A stretch of DNA of 64,000 nucleotides from Nomia melanderi (taxonomy: Eukaryota; Arthropoda; Insecta; Hymenoptera; Halictidae): the NCBI RefSeq assembly GCF_051020985.1, contig NC_135009.1, positions 15,570,606 to 15,634,605 of the forward strand. The letters are read 5' to 3'. Positions 9,763 to 20,650 of the stretch are shown here, piece by piece (the first letter of the stretch is position 1; each line of letters opens with the position of its first letter). The translations under genes were made by a program, and so were the position numbers. Under the pieces are notes generated by a model, which was given only the letters and a program-made list of their open reading frames with translations, was not told where the DNA came from and did no database searches.

Positions 9763-10975
9763 AGGCTAGTAAATAAGATAAGCTAACTTTCGATTTCCTT
9801 CCTAACCGTTCATTCTTCTGTATATAATTACTCATACGACCCTTGACTTCCTTACTCACCGATCCTGAATCATACGTTTGTCCCTCCGAACCTTAGCAAT
9901 ATCCAAAATTCCTACTGGTCCTTATCCTCATCCCCACTACTTTCAAAGTCAGACTTCCGAGCCTTTAAAAGGGCATACAAAACTGTCCAGGGCAGAGACG
10001 AGCAAAAAGCTGACCGATAGAAAAGAAAAGAAGAATCGCTAGCTCTAGAAATTATAATTCTTAAGTGCCTCTTGTAAGATTTCGTGTACTAAGTTTAGTT
10101 CGAATAAAAATATTCACCAAACATCGGAATCCTACAGATGTGAGATACTAGAAAGATAGAGAAATCGTTCTGAAGAATATCGACTTCTCAGTTTCAGCGT
10201 TGTTAAGAAAATTCCTTTACGTAGGAGTTTCGATGTACACTTGGCAGTCGAAGTGTCAAATCGACAGGTAATTCAGCTTCATCCGGTTCTCTATATCCCA
10301 AACAACCCTCTCGAGGGGTTAACATTCAACAGCCTCGATTTCGAGCAATTTCGATCAACGCCTAACCGTTCAGACGATCGCGGCGAACGTTCGAAGAAAC
10401 CGGCCCGCTCGCGTTTCCTCGTTCGGCCGGCGACGAAACGGAATACGAATTCGCCGATCTGCATAATGCTGCTCGCGGAGCGCGGTCCGCTCTTCCCGTG
10501 TCGCTAACGAACTTCCACTTGGCCGACCGTCGCCGAGCATCCTCGCATAATTCCAGCGGCTCCGTCTCCGCTCACGGCCGGGGAGGAACCAGCGACGCCC
10601 CTATCTGCGTTTGAACAAGACGCACCGCGCGCTCGTTTAATCCCCGCATAATTACCGGTAAGCTTTCGACCGAGAGGAACACCGTCGGTTCATCGAACCA
10701 ACTGGCTCTTATTTAACCCACCCTCCTCCGCGCCGCCGCTCGGAACTTCCGAGGAATATTCCGCGTATTACGCGCGGTTTCCGCCGACTCGAGGTATATC
10801 CGGTTCTTCGATTCCCGCCGGGAACTTCCCGCGAGCTCGAGGATCCCCCGACAACCGTGTCCTCGCCTGCTTTCCAGGAGAGAGTGCCAATCGAACGGAA
10901 ACATTACGGGCATGCGACTTGGAGCTTTGATTCAATGATCGGTGCGATGATGGTTGGTGGTGATGAGTCTTCAGA
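9763..10975. other. Unclassified AT-rich then CpG-rich block
   Basis: 9763-10240 is AT-rich and pyrimidine-skewed with no recognised repeat; 10240-10920 is CpG-rich. An 88-codon frame at 10241-10507 has no recognisable domain. No gene supported. Confidence 0.45.
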
Positions 10976-11199
10976 TCAACACTAGCGTTACGTTCCAGTT
11001 AAAATGACTGGTCTCGATCGTTTTGTTTAGCAATTATTGATATCTTGAAAGCGTAGAATATTCGAACTGATCTAGAAGATAAATAGCTTCACTTTAATAC
11101 TACAATGAATATCCAAAGAAACTGAAAATAATCTATTGTTGCAATTTTTATAGAGATCACATATCAATCGTATCAAATGCTCGGTGGTTCTAGTGTTAA
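10976..11199 (+). mobile_element. D-family TTAA MITE, full length
   Basis: Starts TCAACACTAGCGTTACGTTC (mutated TTAA) and ends CGGTGGTTCTAGTGTTAA, 224 bp. CCAGTTAAAATGACTGG near the left end is an imperfect hairpin. Confidence 0.85.
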
Positions 11200-11268
11200 T
11201 AACAAAGCTATTTCGTTCCAATATTTCACACATTGATATGTAAAATTCCATAATTTATATAAAATTAA
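11200..11268 (+). mobile_element. A-family internal fragment
   Basis: AACAAAGCTATTTCGTTCCA and ATATTTCACACATTGATATG resemble the A interior. The fragment lies between a D end and a B start. Confidence 0.45.
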
Positions 11269-11393
11269 CCCTTAGCACTCCAGGTTTCGTAACCTATCAA
11301 CAACTGCACCTAATTTTTACGGTATTCCCAGCGAAAATGAGAAATGCTATAACATTTCTTCGATCGTTTATTCTCCTTCTTAGTAGAACATTC
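11265..11393 (+). mobile_element. B-family MITE, left half joined to D
   Basis: TTAACCCTTAGCACTCCAGG starts a good B left half that stops after TTAGTAGAACATT. The next 85 bp are the right half of a D element. Confidence 0.8.
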
Positions 11394-11480
11394 ACTACAA
11401 CGACTGTCCGAAGAAACCGGGAATAATCTGTCGTTAGAATTTTCAAAGAGATTACACATCAATCGTATTAATTACATCGT
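11394..11480 (+). mobile_element. D-family MITE, right-half fragment
   Basis: CACTACAACGACTGTCCGAA through CACATCAATCGTATTAA aligns with the D segment CTACAATGAATATCC... of 10976-11199. The terminal CGGTAGTTCTAGTGTTAA is lost. Confidence 0.65.
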
Positions 11481-12338
11481 ACCAACGCTTCTCGAATATC
11501 TATAAACAAATCCCAGAAGTTCCGCGCGCGTAATGGAATCTACGAGGAATCAACGATGCCGTCGTGGATAAAATGAATTACAGTGAAATGAGAGCAGAGT
11601 CGAGGACTAACGCCTAATTCCGAACGAGTCGGCGCGCGAGGTACCGGTTCGCAACGATGAAAATCCGTCGCAGCCGAGGCGATAGACGGTGGAAAATCAA
11701 TAACCGATTCGCCGATTCGCCGATTCGCCGATCGCGGTGCTCGGTGAACGGTCGTCGCGCGGCTCGCCTCAATTAAAACGGAAAATTCGCGTGCGCTTTT
11801 GTGCGGGAATAATCAGCCGCGGCGCGGCCGACGTCGATCGGCGAGTCGGTGTTTTTCATTTGCCGTTTTCAATTGGCTCCCCCCGTGGCCGCGCGCGGCA
11901 CGCACGCGCCGGATTACAATTATCGGCTCCCCCGAGTCCCGCGAGTGCTTTCGCTCGCGATTAAAGAGTTTCCGATTCGTCCGGCGCCGCGGTCCGCTCG
12001 AAATTCCGCGGAAATCTGGGGATAATTAGTCGGCCCGCCCGGCGCACGGTCGATTAAGGCCGGAAGCGTCGCCGGTTTCTTTCAATTACGAGGGATCGGG
12101 ACGCCGCTGCGGCGCTTCCGTTTTTCCCCGAGCGGGGAACGGAGATTCGCTAATCGCCGAGGGCATTAACGCTTCGGGGCGAAGCGATAGCTGTCGGCGT
12201 CGATCGAATACACCGCGGACGTAATATTTCGTATCGTTCTCTTTCGGTTAATCTCGCGAGCCAGGGGAATCCCCTTTTCTCGATAAGCGTGGGATAATGC
12301 GTCGGAGTGAGAGGAATTCTTAGTGAACGCAGGCTCGA
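11481..12338. other. CpG-rich block with short 9-bp tandem
   Basis: 11704-11732 repeats CGATTCGC three and a half times. The remainder is GC-rich and single-copy with chance open frames; no gene supported. Confidence 0.5.
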
Positions 12339-12363
12339 TTAACACTTCTAGTTCTAGTGTTAA
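12339..12363. mobile_element. D-type micro-remnant with both ends, 25 bp
   Basis: TTAACACTTCTAG then TTCTAGTGTTAA: both D termini are almost adjacent, with no interior. Shares its right TTAA with the next B element. Confidence 0.6.
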
Positions 12364-12469
12364 CCCTTTGAACTCTGTAAGCTCCAATATTGCACCAGTT
12401 ATAATATTAAATATTCGAACGAATCTTAAAGAAACTACCCTAAAATTATTCAATTTTCCACACATCCAC
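12360..12469 (-). mobile_element. B-family MITE, right-half fragment
   Basis: TTAACCCTTTGAACTCTGTA to CCACACATCCA, the reverse of the B right half. The rest is replaced by the tandem duplication that follows. Confidence 0.75.
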
Positions 12470-12490
12470 TGTGACATCGCGATTGATTCG

Positions 12491-12725
12491 AATAAAAGTT
12501 GAAACACTCAGCTATTCAAAAATACAGAGCACTTGCTTCAACCAGTTTCTAGCTCAAAGAAAATCTCCGTATCCTATTTCCTTCTGTCAATAAATATGTA
12601 ACTAAAATATCACAAGTGACTGTAGTAAAAGTTGAAACACAGCTATTCCAAAATACAGAGCACTTGCTTCGAGTTTCTAGCTCATAGAAAATCTCCGTTC
12701 CCAATTCCCCTCTGTCAATGAATAT
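12491..12725 (+). repeat. 133-bp tandem duplication
   Basis: AAAAGTTGAAACAC starts at 12494 and again at 12627. Each is followed by AGCTATTC, ATACAGAGCACTTGCTTC, GTTTCTAGCTCA and TTCTGTCAAT-like sequence. The second copy is partial. Not recognised as any family. Confidence 0.8.
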
Positions 12726-13117
12726 CGAAGCTCCGACAGTCCGTCGACCCTTGAAACGATCGTCGGAAGGTACCATGGAATAATACCCTAACGCTATCCG
12801 AACCTTACTACCTTCCGAATAACAGCGAAGCCGCAACGTTGCCCGCGTCGAAATCGGTATGCCATCGCTAAGCAAAGGAAAAACCGAACGGCGGCGATAA
12901 TGCGGCCGAACGAGGCTGTAACGGGGAAAGTTGCGTAGTCACGCGCGTGAGAATGCAATTCCGGCTAATGGCGAGCGCGACTGGCAGGCTCCTAATTGCT
13001 GCTAGCCGCGGGAACGAGGGGCGGGAAGGGGTCGTGCGTCGACGGGCCAGCGAAGGCGAAGAATCGTCCCCGGCAATCTTCGCCGCCCCGGCCACCTCCG
13101 GATGATAATGGCGCGCA
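12726..13117. other. CpG-rich block without gene
   Basis: Chance frames only; no repeat seen. Confidence 0.45.
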
Positions 13118-13160
13118 TTAACCCTTTGCGGACGAATGTCGACGTTTCGAGACGAAAGGA
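13118..13160 (+). mobile_element. C-family left end
   Basis: TTAACCCTTTGCGGACGAA followed by TGTCGACGTTTCGAGACG is a clear C left end. The next 170 bp do not match C, so only the terminus is supported. Confidence 0.6.
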
Positions 13161-13333
13161 ACGAAGAAGAGATTTGTCAGTCTCGTGCGAAGAATGTTGC
13201 TTCTACCTAGTTTATGCGATTGTGTAGAGTAGTACTGTTTATTAATCGTACTGTATAGAGTGATACGTTTTAGAACAGACAGATCTTTTCAGCGCGAGAG
13301 GTTCGCAGGAGAACTACTGAGAGTTTAGCGCGA

Positions 13334-13868
13334 TTAACCCTTTGCGGACGAATGTCGACATTTCGGCGAGGTCAAATTTCCATATTTGGAAGAGAAAGTC
13401 GCCAACGAATGATTTAGCACTCCAGATGGTTTTGTAATTTATCAGCTACTGCAACTAATTTTCATAGTATCCCCAGCGAAAATGAGAAACGCTGTAACAC
13501 CTTTGAGACCTTCGATTTCCCTTCTTAATAGAAAATTTGGATGCGTGAAAAATCTGATAATTATATCCCTAGCGAAAATGAGAAATGATCTAACATTTCT
13601 TCGATCTTTCATTTTGCTTAGTACAAAATTTGGATGTGTGGAAGATCGAATAATTTTAGGGTAGTTTCTTTAAGATTCATTCAAATATTTAATATTACAA
13701 CTGCTGCAATATTGGAGCCTACAGAGTTCAAAGGGTTAATCAATCGAACAGCGAGAGATCGGCAGGTACTTTCTGGTTTTTCTATTACTTAAGCAACTGG
13801 TGTATAATTTAGCTTCGTCAGCTGGAAGTTTCGTACGGTTCGAAGAATCTTCGTCCGCGAGGGGTTAA
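13334..13868 (+). mobile_element. C-family MITE interrupted by a B MITE
   Basis: The left part starts TTAACCCTTTGCGGACGAA with AATGTCGACATT (13351-13362). It runs to ACGAATGATT, is broken by B, and resumes at CAATCGAACAGCGAGAGATC, ending CTTCGTCCGCGAGGGGTTAA. In the uninterrupted C at 49354 the same site reads GATTTAATTACTCGAACAG, so B went into an internal TTAA. Confidence 0.85.
13411..13739 (+). mobile_element. B-family MITE nested in C, with internal duplication
   Basis: Starts TTAGCACTCCAGATGG, having lost a few terminal bases, and ends CAGAGTTCAAAGGGTTAA. About 100 bp of the interior (CCTAGCGAAAATGAG to ATAATT) is present twice in tandem, giving about 329 bp. Confidence 0.85.
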
Positions 13869-15396
13869 AGGGCGCCGAAACGGGCCGGCGAGTTCGAGTT
13901 CGAAGATTGCAGCGCGCGGACGGCATCGACGGGACGTGGGCGATCGCGCGAATACCACAAATTTTAATCGAGTTAGAAAGCACTTAACGCCTGCCCGCGG
14001 AGCTCATCCGATCGTCGGCAGAAAAGCTGCCGGTCGAAGCCCATTCCCGACTTCCGCCGGCCCGGCCGGCCGGACGGCGGCGTTTACTGCCGTCGGAACG
14101 ACGGGGACCGTGTATTTTAATCCTGTTACCCCGAGCACTTAACCCCGCTAATGGCTGTTTCTTACTTCCACCGATCGACTGCGGGAATCGCGACTTTTAC
14201 GCGCGGCGAACGGGCTAATCGCCGATTGTCCACGCTTCCGTCGATCGGAGGCACGTCGCTTGCATCGGTTCACCTTGTAGCCTCTCGAACTTAGTTCTAC
14301 ACCTTGATGAAGCCAAGTTTGTCCATTGAAAATCCTTGGTTAGGTGCTTACGCGCACCTGACCTTCGACTTACGGACTTTCCTCGGGCGAGCCGCTTTCT
14401 CACGCGGTAAATTGGAACTCGCGTAGTTTTCACGCGATCTGAATTTAGTAACAGCGAATAAAATATACTTTTCTTTCCTAAAATTTCAACAACTCGTTCT
14501 CTCCAGGCACTCGTGTTTATCAACGCTCACTCACATTCTTTTATTCTTCGACCAATCTTTCGCATCTTTCACCTGTCGCTCTATCCCAATCGTTTCTCAC
14601 TCATACTCGTTCAAACATTCACTCGCTGCAGTCGTTACTATCGTTTCCTCTGCTAAGCTATGCGAAATATTTTCGCGATTCTCGCGTAAAAGCCCACGTG
14701 GAACGGATTTTCGCGTAGATCGAGGGCGCACATAGATTGTCGACCACTTGCGAAGGTTTATAGCGGAACCGCGATCAAGGCAGCGATCAAATTGACGAAC
14801 CAGCGCCATTTCGAGAAGCCCCTACAGAGGCTACAATGAATCGAGCAACGAAGCGTCGCGAACTGCGCCTCATCTTTCCAGACCCGTCGGAGTACTATCA
14901 ATTCGCGTTGCGCTAATAAATTGCCGAAACTGCCACGCGTTACGGCGCACCGCGGGACGATCGTCGCGAGGACGATCCAGTTTTCATTTGCCGGTCCTAC
15001 GGGGATCCTCCGGGGATCGTCGGCTCGCCGCGGATAATTTCCTAGTGGGGATCGGCGGGAAGCGGGCCACCCGAGATTATCGCTCGCGGAAGAGCCGCGC
15101 GAACGAGCATTCAATTTCTCGAGGATTCCGCCGAGCACTCGCGAGACGTACCGCGCCGAATCGTCCGCGGTTTCATGGCGGGCCATTAAGACCGTAATAA
15201 TCCTAAGCGACGACCTTTCGCCGGCGCTGCGCCGCTCCGGGCTCCTTCTTCTCCTTTCGCCGGGCCGTTCGAAGATTTATGACCGGAACGTAAAGCCGCG
15301 CCTCCCCTGCGACGGGCCGCCGTCATTTTCCCTCGGAACAGGCTCCCGTCAATCATTCCCGGTGACTGGCTGCCGGGAAATTCGCCGATAATGCTT

Positions 15397-15419
15397 TAAA
15401 GCGGCCGTCGGCCGCTTTA
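15397..15419. other. GC hairpin, 11-bp perfect stem
   Basis: TAAAGCGGCCG, a single T, then CGGCCGCTTTA: a perfect inverted repeat with a one-base centre. No U-run follows on either strand, so a terminator reading is not supported. Confidence 0.7.
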
Positions 15420-16414
15420 TCGCCGGATCGATGTTATTGTTCCGGCTCCGCGGGATCGTAAAAACCGTCGGACGAATCCATTGCGGATCGCGTCGCGTCA
15501 TCGGATTTTATGCAACCGAGCTGCGGCCTGTAGCGTTGCTCGTGATAAGCATCACCCCTTTTATCTCATTTAGGGATGGTCGAGAGGAGGCCTTCTCCGA
15601 GGCTGCACTCCAATCTTCCGCCTTTCCTCCGGAACAAGAACAACCTCCTGTCCATGCACCTAAATTATGTATTTTGAGAATCCCTTTTTCCTTTTAACTG
15701 TCCAGTTTTCCTTTCAGATGCCGAATTTATGGATCCGGCGAGAAAATTCACCTTTTCCGAAAACTCAGGGACTGCCGCGATGGAATTCCAAGGTTACAAA
15801 GCTACGCCCCCACCAGATCGCTGCAGCCCTCGGTTCTCCCGAAATCCCTTTCCCCCACTCCTTTACAGAATCCTTTAAATACGGAGGAAAACCGGAAGGG
15901 AGGACTCGGTTTTCTTAGAAGAGCAACTTTACGATGTTTATGCTAAAACACTTGTACTCGGTTCAAATAAATGAAAACTAGTGTTACTAAGCCAGTGAAA
16001 CTTCCTCCCTTGGAAGAACACACGGAACTCGAGCGACGTGACTGTCGCGGCCGCCGAGGCTCGCCCTTTGTCCCCGCGAAAGTTATTAACCGCCTTTCAT
16101 CGACGCGAATAACGATTCCCCGGACTTTTCCATCGAAACAGTCCGTTCCCCGTGCACGTCGCTTCCCGCGCTTCATCGGCGCACAAACGATATTATTAAC
16201 AGCGTCCCCGTCTTCGGGGCAACCTAACCGATACGTCCGGTCCCCGTAAAAGCGAGCGCGAGTTTAATTAAACTCGGGATCCTGTTCGGAGCGCAAACGT
16301 CGGGGACGCGTGGTCCATTAAACATCCCGTCGATCGTGTTCCACCCGCACTCGAAAAATCGTTTCGACTGTAGGCGTCTGTGCAAAGGGGAAGGAGAAAC
16401 AGAGATCGCTCGCG

Positions 16415-16485
16415 ACAGCTGAAAATAATATTTCTAAAATCCAATATGCGTCGATTTGTCCCTTAAACCCAGTGTCAAGCAATTG
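16415..16485 (+). mobile_element. L-family fragment
   Basis: TTTCTAAAATCCAATATGCG followed by ACCCAGTGTCAAG matches the L right end at 52080-52131 with the central GTCA repeat eroded. Confidence 0.5.
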
Positions 16486-16775
16486 ATATATAATTTCGCT
16501 TGATCCACTAAAGTTCAGTGCATCTCGAAGAGTCTCCGTCGCGAAGGGTCGAGGCCGGTCGTTAAAATCCGGCACGATCGGTTTCCACCGAAATCCGCGG
16601 CGTTTCGACCGCTTAGCGGAGCGGCCGCGTCGACGGAATTTGCGGCGCGGAAGTGGCATTCATCCCGCGAGCTTCCTCGCCGATTCAGGAGTCCATTAGC
16701 GGCGCCGGTTCCGATCCCTGCCCCGGAAGGACTCTCTTTTCCCTCGTCGCTGTTACTCCGCGGCGAAGAAACGCC

Positions 16776-16805
16776 GAGGCGAGGCGAGGCGAGGCGAGGC
16801 GAGGC
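16776..16805 (+). repeat. (GAGGC)6 microsatellite
   Basis: Six perfect pentamers in GC-rich DNA. Confidence 0.95.
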
Positions 16806-17283
16806 GATCCCATTGCGCGCGGCCCGTGTGTTTTTAAATTACGTGCTCCGCGCAGCCACTTTGTACCCCGACACTTCCATCGACGAAATCCGTTCCGAAC
16901 GATGTTCCCGTGAATTTTAAAAGGTACTCTCCCCCTGCCGACGGCGAGCAACCTTAAGCTTCCCCCGGCCGGCCCGGCTCCCGACCGCTTCCTTTTTTTC
17001 CTCGCTGCTTCTCTCCGCGGCCGTCTGTATCGAGCGGCTCGTTCGCGCGAAACCGTGTCATGCATAATTTACGAAGTTATCGAGAGCGCCTCGAGGAAAG
17101 CCTCGAGGTCGCGGGAATCGTAAGATCTCGCGCGGGGAACGCGTGATTCGGATTTTCGCGAATCGAGGAGTCGATGCGCGGGACGCAGCGCGACGGGGAG
17201 CGTGCTGGCGGGCTTAGGGATTATTGATTGCCACGTATGTATATTCGGTTGATTGGTATTCCGGAAACGCGAGAAACGCCGTC

Positions 17284-17517
17284 TTAACGCTTTGCGCTCG
17301 AGAGGTGACTCTGTCGCTTCATTTGATACAGCAGAATTATAAAGTCTTATGTGTAACATTCAGGTTCGTATGATGCGTCAATACGTGGAATACTGAAATA
17401 AAATAACTTCCCTTCTTAATTCATATATGTCTTCTCATTAGTTTCAAAGATCGTCTGTATTCTTATCAGAGAGTGTAGCACATTTCTAGTGAAAAACTTT
17501 CATCCCTAAAGGGTTAA
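17284..17517 (-). mobile_element. A-family TTAA MITE, full length
   Basis: TTAACGCTTTGCGCTCGAGAGG to TTTCATCCCTAAAGGGTTAA, 234 bp. It keeps the CATTTCTAGTGAAAAACTTTC block diagnostic of the A left end. Confidence 0.8.
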
Positions 17518-17529
17518 ATCACAAGGGTT

Positions 17530-17570
17530 AGTCGACACTCAAATATCGACATTCCTCCGCAAACGGTTAA
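17530..17570 (-). mobile_element. C-family end remnant
   Basis: ATCGACATTCCTCCGCAAACGGTTAA is the C left terminus in reverse. Only about 40 bp remain between A and G. Confidence 0.6.
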
Positions 17571-17787
17571 CACTTTACCCGCCATGTCGCCCGAATTTAG
17601 ACAGCATTTTTTCCGTCAATTTAAAAGTTAATTTTCTTAGTGACGTGTCGAACGAACTGAACGTTGTTAGCTGTATTAAATATATGAAGAACAGTAGGGC
17701 AATCGTTATGAAGAATTTTGACCTTTGAAAATTATTTTCATCGCGTGGGGGTTTCGGTGAGCGTTTATTTGGCAGTCAACGTGTTAA
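17567..17787 (+). mobile_element. G-family TTAA MITE, full length
   Basis: TTAACACTTTACCCGCCATG to GGCAGTCAACGTGTTAA, 221 bp. Left end carries TCGCCCGAATTTAG and right end GGTTTCGGTGAGCGTTTATT. The right terminus also occurs, inverted, at 32244. Confidence 0.8.
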
Positions 17788-17954
17788 CGGTTTACGGAAC
17801 GCCTCAAATTGACGCATATTGGATGTTCGAAATATTATTTTGTAAATGTTTACATGCTATCAAATATCCAGTTTCAATGTAAATAAACGAGCATCAATTC
17901 TTCTAGGAATAATAGAATGAAGTATACGATAAGTGCCCGTAAACCTAGTGTTAA
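17784..17954 (+). mobile_element. L-family TTAA MITE
   Basis: TTAACGGTTTACGGAACG to CCGTAAACCTAGTGTTAA, 171 bp. The two ends share the inverted GGTTTACGG / CCGTAAACC. Related to the L copy at 51909. Shares TTAA with G. Confidence 0.75.
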
Positions 17955-19135
17955 ACAGACTTCCGTCTAAAATTCAGTGTACCACTAAAAACGACCGAGG
18001 ATACAGATATTCGACGATCTTAACGAGATTGGACCGTCTCGTCTGGAGCGACCCTAATTGCAGAGGACCCACGGGGAAGATGTTGGTCCCCGCTAACCGT
18101 CGCTTTTTAGGGGATCCCCGTCTGAGCCGGCGACACCGGAACCTCGTCGAGTCGGATGGAATCGAGAGGGTGCGCCGCTGTTTGCACGCGAGCGGTACAT
18201 CCGAGTTGGCGGAAACGCGTAAATCGAGTTTGCCCCGGGGCGGCGTTCCCCCGAGTTGCGGCCGCACGTACGCGCCGCTCGAGATTTAGTTGGCGATTCG
18301 TCTAAAACGCGCGTCGCGAAACGCGAGACGCGACTCGCGACCCGTGCAGCCCTAATCAGGCTCATTGTGTCAAAGCTCCGCCGGTAATTAAACATACATC
18401 GCGTAACGAATGCAGACAGCGTCTGGCGCAAACTCGCGGCAATCCGCGTCGGCTGCCGCTCCCTCCTCGCCGGGCGAACTTGCTTCGTCTCGGGAGCGGA
18501 CCCTGCGACGCCGAGCTGCTTCGGACGGTAATATCGTTACCGAACGATCGCCTCGTTCCTCGCGCGGACGGGATCCGAGATCGACGCGTCTGCGACGACT
18601 CGACTGGCCGGGGAGAGACGGATGGTTCTGGTTCGGAGACTTCTGTTGGATGACCAGCCTAATGACGCACCATAGATAAGCTTCCTAGACCAAAATATCA
18701 GTCCAAAATATCTTCAGCATGTTTTTCACAAGTCCAAAATCCTAGATACACAAGTGTCCCATCCAGGACTAGTCATCTGTAACGACTCATCGGGTACCAA
18801 GGGTCACCGACATCTCCTTAGCGAAAAGCTTAGTATATAAGAATTGGAATCTCTAGGATAATAAGTTATTCCTTCAACCCTGTTGGTTAACGGTCTGTCC
18901 GAAATCGTCCGTTTCCGCGTCGTTCGATGCGTTGTATCTGGAGAATAAGGACAAAAGCCGAAATATAATTATTTAGCTTATTATGAAGCTTTTTATTAGA
19001 AATATTTGTAAGAGCTAATTCTTGTGCGTAGCGCGGCGTCCTTTGTTAGCCGATGCAGGGCGCTCGGAAATTGGGCGCGGCGCGTTCGAAAAGTATATAG
19101 AATCATTTAATTGTGTTGCATCATTATTACATGCT
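17955..19135. other. CpG-rich block, then possible LTR-like stretch
   Basis: 17960-18680 is CpG-rich with chance frames. 18777-19131 starts TGTAACGACTC, has TATATAAGAATTGG at about 18834 and ends ATTATTACA, which superficially suits a solo LTR. I see no flanking target duplication and no second copy. Confidence 0.3.
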
Positions 19136-19282
19136 CGTCTACTTGAATGTCACCGCATTATGACATCGTGATATGTATAATATAGAAATGTTTACAAGTG
19201 ATCAACGTTCAATCGAATAAACTGTAGTAATTCGATTTGGTTGGGGATCACCGGTGACCCCCGCGGCATTCGACACACATTG
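19136..19282 (-). mobile_element. J-family element, near full length
   Basis: Matches 35976-36120 in reverse, including ATATAGAAATGTTT and GTAGTAATTCGATTTGG. It carries GGGGATCACCGGTGACCCCC near the end, with the palindrome broken by one base. Terminus GGCATTCGACACACATTG is eroded. Confidence 0.65.
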
Positions 19283-19513
19283 CGTACTGGTAATCTCGTT
19301 TTTACACGAAGACTCTCAGCCATACAACTTCGTTAATTACCACAGTATTCAAAGAAATATTAAACTTGATTAGAACTAATTGTCAATTTAAAATGTGTCA
19401 CATACCAATGTGATACCTGAGTTTTTCTATAGATAGTGATATAAGTGGATCTCGCTGAAAATCCGCACAATTCAATCTTCTGATAATTAGCGCAAATGTA
19501 ACACATTTGTTAA
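19275..19513 (-). mobile_element. F-family TTAA MITE
   Basis: ACACATTGCGTACTGGTAATCTCG to AATGTAACACATTTGTTAA matches the F copy at 9412 in reverse, with the same 239-bp length. The outer TTAA on the left is mutated. Confidence 0.8.
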
Positions 19514-19693
19514 CATTGTATATTGTAAATTGATACATCGAAACAACCGAGACTCACCTCTCTGAGCAAATGATTGATTCGCAAGAAATTCAACTCGGGC
19601 AGCGGGGAATCTATCGTGAGATGATTCAACGGCGTCGCGTCCATCCGAGCGAAATTTGTTTTCGCCCCGACGCGCGTTACTTAAATACTAGGG

Positions 19694-19698
<5 letters not shown>

Positions 19699-19762
<64 letters not shown>
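19699..19762 (+). repeat. (TC)32 microsatellite
   Basis: An uninterrupted dinucleotide run of about 64 bases. It creates a leucine-serine run in a 163-codon chance frame that should not be taken as a gene. Confidence 0.98.
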
Positions 19763-19764
<2 letters not shown>

Positions 19765-20149
19765 GCGGTCCAGGGAATGCCGGTAATTCCATTAGTCTCC
19801 CGTCATTTGTCTCCGATCGACAATACCAGACGGGAAACGACAGCCGAGCTTCGAATCGAGTCGCAATCCTGCTGGAACTTAATCGTTAATGCTCGCCGCC
19901 TCCCTTTCCCGCTCCTTAACGGCCCTTCAACGTTCAATTCCGGTAGATTTAACGCACGGCCGTTCAGCCACCATATCTACCGAATACATATCTCCCAGGG
20001 ATTACGGCTTTGGATCTCGGGTTTAACGTTCGGAGGTCAAAGTTTAGCGTTTAGGCTTTAGAGGCCCGTGCTACGCCACCAGCCACGCGACGAGGACGAC
20101 GAAAACCGAGATTCTGTTTTTTCGTACTATTATTATATTGAATTATATT

Positions 20150-20435
20150 CCTAGCATCTATTATTATTATCAGGCGATTCATCGAAGCATCTATTATTAT
20201 TATCATCGGACGATTTTCCGAAGCATTTATTCCTAGTATCTATTATTATCATCAGACGATTGATCAAAGCATCTATTTCTAGCATCTATTATTATCATCA
20301 GACGATTCATCAAAGCATCTATTCCTGGCATTTATTATTATTATTATCAGACGATTCGTCAAAGCATCTATTCCTAGCATCTATTATTATTATCGGACGA
20401 TTCATCGAAGCGTCTATTCCTAGCATCTACCATCG
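20150..20435 (+). repeat. Imperfect ~50-bp tandem repeat
   Basis: Units of CATCTATTATTATTATCA, GACGATTCATC, AAAGCATCTATTCCTAG repeat about six times with variable ATT runs. Immediately followed by an F element. Confidence 0.85.
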
Positions 20436-20439
20436 CATA

Positions 20440-20650
20440 GCGTACAAGCTAATTTTCAGAAAACTGAATTCCGCAGATGGCAATTTTCACTGAGGTCCAT
20501 ATCACTATACATAGAAAACTCAGATATCATACTGTTGTGTAATATATTTTAAACAGAATCAAATTTTATATTTTTTCCAACGCTGTGGAAATTAGCTTGC
20601 ACAGCTAAGTATCTTCATATAGAAACGAGATTTCTCGTTACGCAACGTGT
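20440..20650 (+). mobile_element. F-family MITE, ends eroded
   Basis: TACAAGCTAATTTTCAG, then ACTGAATTCCG... to ACGAGATTTCTCGTTACGCAACG. Clear F body, but neither terminal TTAA is intact. Confidence 0.75.

Larger units (their letters stand above)
13869..17283. other. Long CpG-rich region almost free of MITEs
   Basis: The longest stretch without a clear TTAA element. It is single-copy GC-rich DNA with many overlapping chance frames. It contains a perfect hairpin at 15397-15419, a GAGGC microsatellite at 16776-16805 and an L-like fragment at 16415-16485. 14500-14650 is pyrimidine-rich. A regulatory region is possible but no element is demonstrable. Confidence 0.5.

Noticed and set aside
15397..15419. 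GC hairpin as a bacterial-type terminator
   Set aside because: No T-run follows and nothing indicates bacterial DNA.
18777..19131. Possible solo LTR (TGTAACG ... TTACA, with TATATAAG)
   Set aside because: No flanking duplication, no second copy and no coding remnant; kept only as a remark in the block entry.
19570..20061. 163-codon frame with a long leucine-serine run
   Set aside because: The run is translation of the (TC)n microsatellite.
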